NCBI GenBank assembly: GCA_028714955.1
Contig: JAQTLK010000017.1
Span: 1 to 32,371, forward strand
Direction of reading: 5' to 3'
Origin: Sulfuricella sp.
Lineage (GTDB): Bacteria > Pseudomonadota > Gammaproteobacteria > Burkholderiales > Sulfuricellaceae
Length of the DNA stretch: 32,371 nt
Of the stretch, positions 1 through 7,900 are shown in pieces. The notes beneath the pieces were generated by a model. That model was not told where the DNA came from. It worked only from the letters and a program-made list of their open reading frames with translations, and searched no databases. Made by a program: the position numbers and the translations under genes. Numbering within the stretch: position 1 is the first letter of the stretch; each line of letters opens with the position of its first letter.

Positions 1-551
1 CAGCACATCATTGCGCGGCACGATCTGACATACCAACGAAATCCATAAAATTAGAGTTTGGCACGCGCTCTATCAAAATTCGGCTTTGCGGCCATATTTA
101 CGCGGATTTCAACAGCCGTTCACATTTACGTAATAGTAGAGCAATGACAAGGCATAAGGCAGTGGTTTACGTAACAACACCCCATCACAAAATCCTCAGT
201 CAATGAATTTTGTTATGAAGCAGAAATCGCACATAACTCCACAGGCACCTCCCACCCCTTTGGCGTAGGGCGCCCGGGGCGGGTCCCTCCTATGGATTTA
301 TGCGCTTGTTGCAGTTGGATACCCGCCATCCGCCTTGCCTGCTCTCCCGTACGTGCGGCCGCGCACGGGTACTCTGCTGCTGCAGATTGCTTGTAGCAAA
401 CAGCAAATAAATCTATGATGATGGTATTGTTTGAACGTGAATGTGACAATCTATGCCGCATTGAAAATTGGCTTGGACAGTATGAAAAATACTCCTGCTG
501 CCTATAGATAGAGTTCACGGGGTTCGAAGGGGGCGGACCCCCTCGCCAGTT

Positions 552-598
552 GCTCCCGTAGACGTCAATCGTAGATATTGGCTATACGCTACGGGAGC
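552..598. repeat. 10-bp perfect inverted repeat
   Basis: GCTCCCGTAG at 552-561 is matched by its exact reverse complement CTACGGGAGC at 589-598, with 27 bases between. A separate G/C hairpin (six pairs, loop CGGA) lies just upstream at 528-543. There is no T-tract after either stem, so they are not typical intrinsic terminators. They could be a protein-binding site or the end of a decayed mobile element. Confidence 0.6.
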
Positions 599-642
599 TA
601 TGCTGGCTTAGTTCCGGTTACGAGCACGCGTATTAGACATTT

Positions 643-657
643 TAGGGGAATCCCCTA
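643..657. repeat. 15-base palindrome, operator-like
   Basis: TAGGGGAATCCCCTA is a perfect dyad around a single central A. Symmetric sites of this size are often bound by dimeric repressors, but no regulator gene is present in the window to pair it with. Function is unknown. Confidence 0.4.
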
Positions 658-993
658 TAGCGACACAGCCTCCCAAGCTTATAACATGACCAGTAGATCC
701 TAAATCAAGAAACGACACCCCGCAGGCATCATCTGCAATACCCACAAGTAGGCACAATTACAAGATTAAGGGAGCAGGTTGAAAACATCTCAGCCAAGAG
801 AAAACATCGCGCACCCACCACCAAATATTCAGGCTTGATTTTTGTGCTCTATCCCGAATAGCCTTGCTGTAACAATACTAATAATAGGGCAAATACATCA
901 TGCAATTCACCGGGCATTTGGTGAAATCGAAAAACCAGCGCCTGTGTAGCCGACCCGGATGCCGTGGATGAAATCCCATTCAAATAATCCATC

Positions 994-1116
994 ATGTTTT
1001 TAGGACGCCTGCTTGCCGCAGCCAATGAGCTTTTTGCCCGATTCTGGCTGGTCGTGATCGTGGCGTTGCCGATCCTGATGATATTGGGCTTGATCATGAG
1101 GTGGCTGGAAAAATAG
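994..1116 (+). CDS. Possible 40-aa single-pass membrane peptide
   Basis: An ATG at 994 opens 40 codons ending in TAG at 1114-1116. An in-frame TAA at 985-987 limits extension upstream. Residues about 17-35 are strongly hydrophobic (FWLVVIVALPILMILGLIM), followed by a basic and aromatic tail (RWLEK), the pattern of a small inner-membrane peptide with a cytoplasmic C-terminus. There is no clear Shine-Dalgarno sequence, which is the main argument against it. It could also be the remnant C-terminus of a larger lost membrane protein. No family recognised. Confidence 0.25.
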   Translation: MFLGRLLAAANELFARFWLVVIVALPILMILGLIMRWLEK

Positions 1117-1258
1117 TTTTTTTGCACTTCGTGAGGCTCATCCAGCGAGCCTGCTGCATGTCATGATGACTGGTACAAAATGAATACAGCAACCAAGAAT
1201 AGTTAACCTGGGTAAAACAATAACAATAGAGTTGTAGCCAGTAACAGAAAGGAAATCC

Positions 1259-4200
1259 GTGTCCCGCACCACTGACCTTCGCAACCTGATCCTCAAGGCC
1301 AAGCACGCCTACTACTACAGCGGCGAGCCTATTATGAGCGATGCTGAGTACGACGCGCTTGAGGACGAACTGCGCCTGCTCGCACCGGACGATCCCGTAC
1401 TCGCCATCGTCGGCGCACCAGTGCCGGCCGACAGTATGCTGACCAAGGCACGCCACTCGATCCCGATGGGCAGCCAGAGCAAGGTAAATTCAGAAGACGA
1501 ATTCCGTACCTGGTGCGTGAAGAACGACATCGAGGTTCTGCACGCCAGCCTGAAGGGCGACGGTGCCAGCGCAGCCGCGTATTACACCAACGGTCGCCTG
1601 GTGCAGGCCATCTCGCGGGGTGACGGCAGCGTGGGGGAGGACATTACCGCCAACGCACTGCGCTTCAAGGGACTGCCAGCCTGGGCCGGTGCAGAGGCCG
1701 GGGGCTTTAGTGGCGCGGTACGCTTCGAGGTAATCCTGACTGTCGAGGACTGGACCCGGATCGATCCTGCGCGCAGCAAGAACCCGCGTAATGCCGGCGC
1801 CGGCATCATGGGCCGGAAGAATGGCCACCAGTCTGATTACCTGACCATCTACGCCTTCGATCTGGATGAGACATGCGATGGCCGTTCGGTGGAATTTGCT
1901 ACCGAGACTGACAAGGCGATGCGTCTGACGGAACTCGGCTTCAACGTAATCCCGCACACACGCTGCGAGAATGCAGACCAAGCTATTGGCTATTTCCAGC
2001 AAATTGCGACGACCCGCGAATCACTCCCATTCTGGATCGATGGCGTCGTAATGAAAATTGATGAAATCCCAAAGCAGCGCGAGCTTGGCGTCACCGGTGG
2101 TCGACCCAAGGGACAGATGGCGTGGAAATTCGATTCCGTCGGCGTCGAAACCGTGCTTGAAGGCGTCGTCGTCAGCGGTGGTCACACTGGTGGGCTATAC
2201 CCCACCGCGCAACTGCACCCAGTCGAGATCGGCGGCACGACAGTGAGCAACGCATCGCTGGCGAACTACGACGAAATCTCGCGCCTCGACGTGGCGATCG
2301 GTGACTCGGTCTGGGTCGTCAAGGCCAACGACATCATTCCGAAGATCATCCGCGTCACCCAGCGCCCCGAAACCCGTACACCCATTCAAGTGCCGACTGC
2401 GTGCCCGTTCTGCGGTGGCGACGTTGGGCGGCGTCAAATTAGTGGCGGTGGGGACGGCGTGATTATCGAATGCCGCAATGCCGAATGTCCGAAGAAATCC
2501 AGCGGCAAGATCCGCCGCTGGATCGCCAGCCTGGATATTCTTGGCATCGGCGATGCTGTGCGGGAGGCGATGATCGATCGTTTCGCGTTGGAGGACGCAG
2601 CCGACCTCTACACGCTGCGTGACCGGGAGGCCGAACTCGCCAATCTCGTGACCAACACCGACAAGGACCTTACACTTGGCGCGAAGCGCACAACCACTAT
2701 CCTGGATGCTATAGACGCCACACGCACCCTGAAATTGAGCCAGTTTCTCGGATCACTCGGCATCGACCATCTCGGCAAACGCCGTGTCGAACTCATGATT
2801 GCCTCTGCCGATGGGTCACTGGATACCTTGGATGACTGGCGATCAGGTCGTCTGCGCGACCCTGCCTTCGCGGAAAAGGCCGGCGTACCCAACGTTGCAG
2901 GGCAGATTCAGGACGCCATCGATGCCATGAGCCAGGTCATTGACAAATTGTTCGCCAACGGTGTGGTTGTACTGCCGCCCGAAAGAGACATTCCTGTATC
3001 CGAAGCGGAGACGCTCAAGACTGTCTGCATTAGTGGCAAGCTACCCAGCGGCAAAAAGAAGGCCGACTATGCCGAACCGTTGCGCGCTGCCGGATATGGA
3101 CTGGTTGATGACGTGACCAAAGGTTTGAACTATCTCGTGCTCGCCGATCCAGACTCGACCAGCAGTAAGGCTGAGAAGGCAAGGAAGTTAGGGATTGAAG
3201 TGATTTCGGAAGAGCAGCTTGAGCAGTTGGTGAGCTCCAGCGCTCCAATCACGCCAGTTATCAAGCTGGCAGAATACAACACAAAGGAGCCAGAAGTGAA
3301 AAGAGAAGCCACTGATTCAAGTATTAACGGTCTGTTTCAGCGTTACGAGTATGTCGATGACAAATCCTCGAAGTTCTGGGAGATGAAGGTATCCGGCACA
3401 AGTGTCGAAGTTCGCTACGGCAAGATCGGTACCGCCGGTCAGTCACTGACAAAGGACTTCGACAACGACGAGGTCGCTCACAAACATGCAGAAAAACTGA
3501 TCGCGGAAAAGGTGAAGGGGGGCTATCTAGCTATTGCTGCTGTAAGCGAAGCGGAAAAGGCCTCGGTGGCGAAGGTCGATCCGGCTCCAAAGGCTCCCGA
3601 AGCAAGCAAAGTGACTCATCCATCCAAGTCGGCGGGTGTGGGTTCAACAAAGTCCGTCTGCATCAGTGGAAAACTGCCCAGCGGCAAGAAGAAGGCCGAT
3701 TACGCCGAGGTGTTGGTCGCTGCAGGATATTCGCTGGTTGACGATGTTTCCTCCGGATTGACCTATCTCGTGCTTGCTGATCTGGCATCGACAAGTGTCA
3801 AGGCGGAAAAGGCCAAGAAGCTGGGGATCGAGGTGATTTCGGAAGAACAGTTGGTGTCGATCATAGAAAAACTGCCTGCATCGAGTTCATTAGTGCGTAA
3901 CTCGACGCCAAACAAGAAGTCGCACTACAGCAAGGCAGAACCCTCAAAAAAAGTTGCTGGTCTAATCGCTCGTGCATTTGCAGCTAAACAGCGCGTCTTG
4001 GACTATCTGGATGCCCACCCCGAGTTCACTTCTGGAATCGAACAGATTCGTGGCTGCCTGAAGTTCGCTGAGGTGTCCTATGCGATGCTTGCGCAGAGCA
4101 TGCCGATGGATTCAATTGATAGAACGAAGAGCCTTTTTGTCGGCCCTCTGTTTGTATCTGCCAAATACCCTCATCCTGTTAACGCGGAGGGACATCGGAT

Positions 4201-4789
4201 GTTTCCAATACTGCAGCTTGACATGTCATGGATCAATGCTGCGTGTGGCAAAAGTTTTGAGCCATGCTTGCTTCAATTTTGGTGGGATGGCGGTATTCCG
4301 TGTACTGGCCATCTCAGAAAAATTCCTTTGAGTGAAGTAACGCAAAATGAATTGATTCCGATTGAGATTGAAGAATCTGTCCGTAACGATGGGTTGTTAG
4401 CTATCGACGAAGAATGGATCCCGAAGGGAAATGGGCTTGTTTATCAGGTAATTGATTGCGCTCCTGTTGGCGTAACTTGCCCAGGCACGGATAGTGCGAT
4501 AGACCGCCTATCTGATGATGATCACTTTGAGGATTTCGAAGAAGACATCTTGGAGGACTTGGGGTCATTTACAGGTTATTCATCCCTTTATGAGTCAACT
4601 CCGTCATCGAAGTTGCATCACATTGGATCGCTTTTCGGAAAATTTTACTCTTCACAAGTGGGGCCGGAGAGCTTTTATGATGATGGGTGTTTGTTGAGCA
4701 TGAGTTGGATGGGCGGATTTGGTGCCCTCATGTACGAACAGAACGCTGCTTCTGGAACAACTGATTTCAGATTTTATTTTGAGAGGTAA
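1259..4789 (+). CDS. NAD+-dependent DNA ligase fused to BRCT-WGR-BRCT and a DUF1963-like domain
   Basis: Joins nicked DNA using NAD+. The N-terminus has the NAD-binding Ia pattern (SDAEYDALEDEL) and the adenylation motif KGDG with the AMP-accepting lysine at residue 99. RGDGSVGEDIT, NPRNAGAG, IDGVVMKID and WKFD match later ligase motifs, so it looks active. An OB fold follows, then a four-cysteine zinc finger (C382, C385, C405, C410) and helix-hairpin-helix region. BRCT domains lie at about 585-661 and 798-871, with a WGR domain between (about 691-758). Residues about 958-1176 match the separate protein at 25693 and look like DUF1963. Usual LigA is about 670 residues; this has 1176. The GTG start has AAAGGA at 1248-1253, five bases upstream. 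The C-terminal part is visibly lower in GC than the core. It is probably an accessory ligase, not the housekeeping copy (inference). Confidence 0.93.
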   Translation: MSRTTDLRNLILKAKHAYYYSGEPIMSDAEYDALEDELRLLAPDDPVLAIVGAPVPADSMLTKARHSIPMGSQSKVNSEDEFRTWCVKNDIEVLHASLKGDGASAAAYYTNGRLVQAISRGDGSVGEDITANALRFKGLPAWAGAEAGGFSGAVRFEVILTVEDWTRIDPARSKNPRNAGAGIMGRKNGHQSDYLTIYAFDLDETCDGRSVEFATETDKAMRLTELGFNVIPHTRCENADQAIGYFQQIATTRESLPFWIDGVVMKIDEIPKQRELGVTGGRPKGQMAWKFDSVGVETVLEGVVVSGGHTGGLYPTAQLHPVEIGGTTVSNASLANYDEISRLDVAIGDSVWVVKANDIIPKIIRVTQRPETRTPIQVPTACPFCGGDVGRRQISGGGDGVIIECRNAECPKKSSGKIRRWIASLDILGIGDAVREAMIDRFALEDAADLYTLRDREAELANLVTNTDKDLTLGAKRTTTILDAIDATRTLKLSQFLGSLGIDHLGKRRVELMIASADGSLDTLDDWRSGRLRDPAFAEKAGVPNVAGQIQDAIDAMSQVIDKLFANGVVVLPPERDIPVSEAETLKTVCISGKLPSGKKKADYAEPLRAAGYGLVDDVTKGLNYLVLADPDSTSSKAEKARKLGIEVISEEQLEQLVSSSAPITPVIKLAEYNTKEPEVKREATDSSINGLFQRYEYVDDKSSKFWEMKVSGTSVEVRYGKIGTAGQSLTKDFDNDEVAHKHAEKLIAEKVKGGYLAIAAVSEAEKASVAKVDPAPKAPEASKVTHPSKSAGVGSTKSVCISGKLPSGKKKADYAEVLVAAGYSLVDDVSSGLTYLVLADLASTSVKAEKAKKLGIEVISEEQLVSIIEKLPASSSLVRNSTPNKKSHYSKAEPSKKVAGLIARAFAAKQRVLDYLDAHPEFTSGIEQIRGCLKFAEVSYAMLAQSMPMDSIDRTKSLFVGPLFVSAKYPHPVNAEGHRMFPILQLDMSWINAACGKSFEPCLLQFWWDGGIPCTGHLRKIPLSEVTQNELIPIEIEESVRNDGLLAIDEEWIPKGNGLVYQVIDCAPVGVTCPGTDSAIDRLSDDDHFEDFEEDILEDLGSFTGYSSLYESTPSSKLHHIGSLFGKFYSSQVGPESFYDDGCLLSMSWMGGFGALMYEQNAASGTTDFRFYFER
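3011..3870 (+). repeat. Duplicated BRCT-coding segments in the ligase gene
   Basis: The segments at about 3020-3235 and 3653-3868 encode nearly the same BRCT domain. Both contain CISGKLPSGKKKADYAE, the block LVDDV, then YLVLAD, and end with KLGIEVISEEQL. The bases also agree closely, for example both carry CCCAGCGGCAA and AAGAAGGCCGA. The WGR domain sits between the copies. This looks like a fairly recent internal duplication. Confidence 0.85.
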
Positions 4790-4963
4790 CTGATCTTGCC
4801 ATCCACGCAGCCCAGCCTTTTGTAGATGCTGCTCGACGATTCGGTTGAGGTTGTTAGACAACTTTCGGCAAAGCGCCTAAACGAAATGGCTTCAGCATGA
4901 AAAGTCGGCGCTGATGGAACGAAACATCAGCCATACACAAACAAGTAAAAAGAGAGGAGACAA

Positions 4964-7900
4964 ATGATATTCGGACTATTCGGTGGGGACAAGAAGCGCG
5001 CAGCCGAGTTGTATGCGGCAGCGTCAAATGGCGATCTGCAAGGCGTACGTCAGGCGCTGGAAAAAGGCGCGGACATCAACGCACTCGACCCGAAATTCGC
5101 GGAAACAGCGCTGCATGTGGCAGTCGAGAAGTCACATACGGAGGTCGTTGAACTGCTGCTGGCGAAGGGCGCCAATCCAGACATTGTATCGAACCAACAC
5201 TTCACGCCGCTCATCATTGCAGCGGCAATGGGAGATGCTGCCTTGCCTATGGTCGAATTGCTGATCGCTGGCAAAGCCAATCCGTCCCTCGCTCCAACGA
5301 CTGGGCCAAACGCAGGCGGGGCGCCACTGCACATCGCCGCCAGCAAAGGTGCAAATGCCGTGCTTGATCGTCTGCTAAAAGCTGGCGCCCAACCGACCGT
5401 ACTACCGAACGGCTCGACATTGATGCACATGGCGGCGATCGGTGGGGATGCTGAAACCGTTGAGATCGTCTCCAAAGCGGGCATTTCGGTCGATACGCCC
5501 GACAGCCAGTCACGCACCCCACTGCATCTGACAGCAATTACTGGTAACAAGGCCGCAGCCGAAGGGTTCCTCAAACAAGGGGCTGCTCTGGAGAGTCGAG
5601 ACGGCGAGGATTGCACCCCGCTGATGCGCGCTGCGCTAAATAATCAGGCTGCGGTCGTTGCCGTGATGCTCAAAAGCGGTGCTAATCCAGACATCGTGTT
5701 CACCACCGGCGAATCCGTGCTTAGCCCTCTGTATGCTGCTGCGATCAATGGTTACGACGAGGTCGTCAAGCTTCTGCTAGATGCTGGCACCCCGGTAGCA
5801 AAGAAAGTCGGCGGACTCCCATCGGTGGTTGATATGGCCCAGGAAGCTGGCCACCAGGCTACCGTTGCTTTGCTCAAAGAATCCATTCGGCTGGGCAAGA
5901 CTGCCGCAGACGCTGTCAAAGCAGAGAAAAAAGCCGGAAAGCTGCAGTCCGATCTGTCCGCTGCGATTCAAGCACTCGACGGAGGAGAGATACGCCACCT
6001 CGCGGGCGACAAGCTGTTCAAACATCTACCTTTGGACTTGCAGCTATTGGTTCAGTCTATTCTTGGTGATGCCAATCAGATCAAGAAGCTCATTGCTGCG
6101 GGTGCCAACCCCACGACACGATTCCAGGAACTGTTTGAGGGATTGCATCCGCTTTACGCCGCAGTCAGTTTGTCTCGAGACATTGCTACCGTTGAGGCTC
6201 TCCTGGATGGAGGTGCCGATCTGGAACTGCCCTGTCACGACAGCGGCACAGCCTTGATGCTGGCGGTAAAGGAAGGTCAGGGCGACATTACCCAACTGTT
6301 ACTGGCACGTGGGGCAAAGGGTAACGTAGGGGACAAGAGTGGATTGACCGCCTTGATGCTCGCGGCAAGAAAGGGAGATCAGCCATTGGTCGATGCCCTT
6401 CTGGCATCTGGTGCTGAAATCAATGCCACTTACCCCGAAAATGGTTTGGGAGCGTTTGGCTTCGCCCTCGACCAACAGCATACAGACCTGGCCAAGCATC
6501 TGCTCGATAAGGGGGCTAAGCCAGACTTTGGCAACGTCGATACGCTGCCATTGGCGGTAGTGGAACACGGGGATCTGGCACTCATTCAAGCCATCGAAGC
6601 CCGTGGCGGCTCTATCATCCGTGATGACATGAAGGCGAGAGTCGCTTTTGTTGCTGCGCGAAACAAGGATGGTGAGGTTCTGGACTATGTGCTGAACCAC
6701 GGCGCCGATCTGAATTTCGACAACGATTTCAACTACACCCCGTTGATCCTCGCATCGCTCAGCAATCACCCGGAACTGGTGAAGCGCTATCTGGAACGGG
6801 GCGATGACGCTAATTCAAGGGATGTCGACCAGGAGACAGCGCTTTCACTCGCCATCGAAAAAGACCATCGTGAAGTGATTACATTACTGCGCCAGCATGG
6901 GGCGGAGGAACACGATTACCCAGGGCTTTCAGATGAAAAAACCATGCTTGCGGCGGCGACCGATGGTGCCCTTGGAACTATCCTCAAGCTGCGCGACAAA
7001 GGCATTTCCATCAATACTGAGGATGCCGCTGGAAACACTCCGCTCATTCTTGCTGCGAAGGGTGGCCACCTCGGTGTCGTCAGATCCCTGTATCACTTGG
7101 GCGCGGACATCAATCACCGTAACCATGCTGGAATTTCGGCGACCAAGCAGGCTCAGGAACTGGATCAGCAGTTGATTCTCACCACCATGAAGGAATTTGT
7201 TGCAGAAGATGCATTCGAAGGCGAACTCAAAAACTTGTCCGGGATGATTGGTGGTCTTTTTGATATTGGCGATACGATGTTTGGTCGCATGTCCCATCCC
7301 TATAAGGAACACCCACCCTATGACAATCCGTCGGAAGATGAAGAAGATGATTCTGCTGAAGAGAATGAATTAGATGAAGAAATCAGCGAAAAGCTGGATC
7401 AGCTTGAAGAATTGCTTGGCAGAAAGAATGTCGCTGAAAAACTGACGCAGGAGCAAATGGAAGCGCTGCGGGAGAAAATCGAATCGATCCGGTCTGGAGA
7501 TACCGCCTCGAATCTGGCCGAAGAAATGGAAGAGCTGGAACAATTGATAGAGCTGTTTGGCTCCATCCCTGAAGAAGATGAGGTGTTGCCACCGATTTTT
7601 GCCGCAACTGCCGAGGGAGACATCAAGGCTTTCCGACGCCTGATCAAATCTGGTGAGGACATATACTCCATTCTCCCAGATGGAACCACTCTGCTGATAA
7701 CGGCGACAGAGCATGGGCAGGAGAACATTGTTGCTGAACTGATTAAGAGCGAAGTGGACGTCAACCAGGTCAGGGAAGATAGTTTTTCAGCCTTGCTGAT
7801 TGCTTGTTTTGTCGGACATGAGGGCATTGTCCAAGCTCTGCTCAAGGGGGGCGCAGATGTAAATGCGCTTTATTCAATCGGAACTGGACATGGCGAAGTT

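Larger units (their letters stand above)
1..1258. other. Long intergenic stretch rich in palindromes
   Basis: I find no convincing protein gene here apart from a doubtful 40-aa ORF at 994-1116. ORFs on the minus strand have no recognisable family signature and no good start. The stretch holds several dyads: two TTACGTAA copies (126-133 and 167-174), a GC-rich hairpin near 346-370, a 6-bp stem with a 4-nt loop at 528-543, a 10-bp inverted repeat at 552-561/589-598, and a 15-base palindrome with central A at 643-657. It may contain regulatory DNA or old mobile-element ends. The ligase promoter should lie in its last part but I cannot place it. Confidence 0.6.

Noticed and set aside
230-380. Resemblance of the GC-rich hairpin region to a group II intron end
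   Set aside because: The hairpin lacks the GAAA loop and paired AGC/GTT pattern of domain V, and no reverse transcriptase is nearby.
213-518. 101-codon ORF on the minus strand
   Set aside because: Composition is not protein-like, no family pattern is visible, and it runs through the GC-rich hairpin; probably chance.
515-550. GGGTTCGAA followed by CCCCC and CGCCA, like the 3' end of a tRNA
   Set aside because: The T-arm does not pair correctly and no acceptor, D or anticodon arm could be built upstream.
4790-4963. Possible integron attC-like inverted repeats in the gap before the ankyrin gene
   Set aside because: Only a 6-base pair of arms (AGCGCC/GGCGCT) and a short TTGTTAGACAA dyad; core sites do not fit and no integrase is present.
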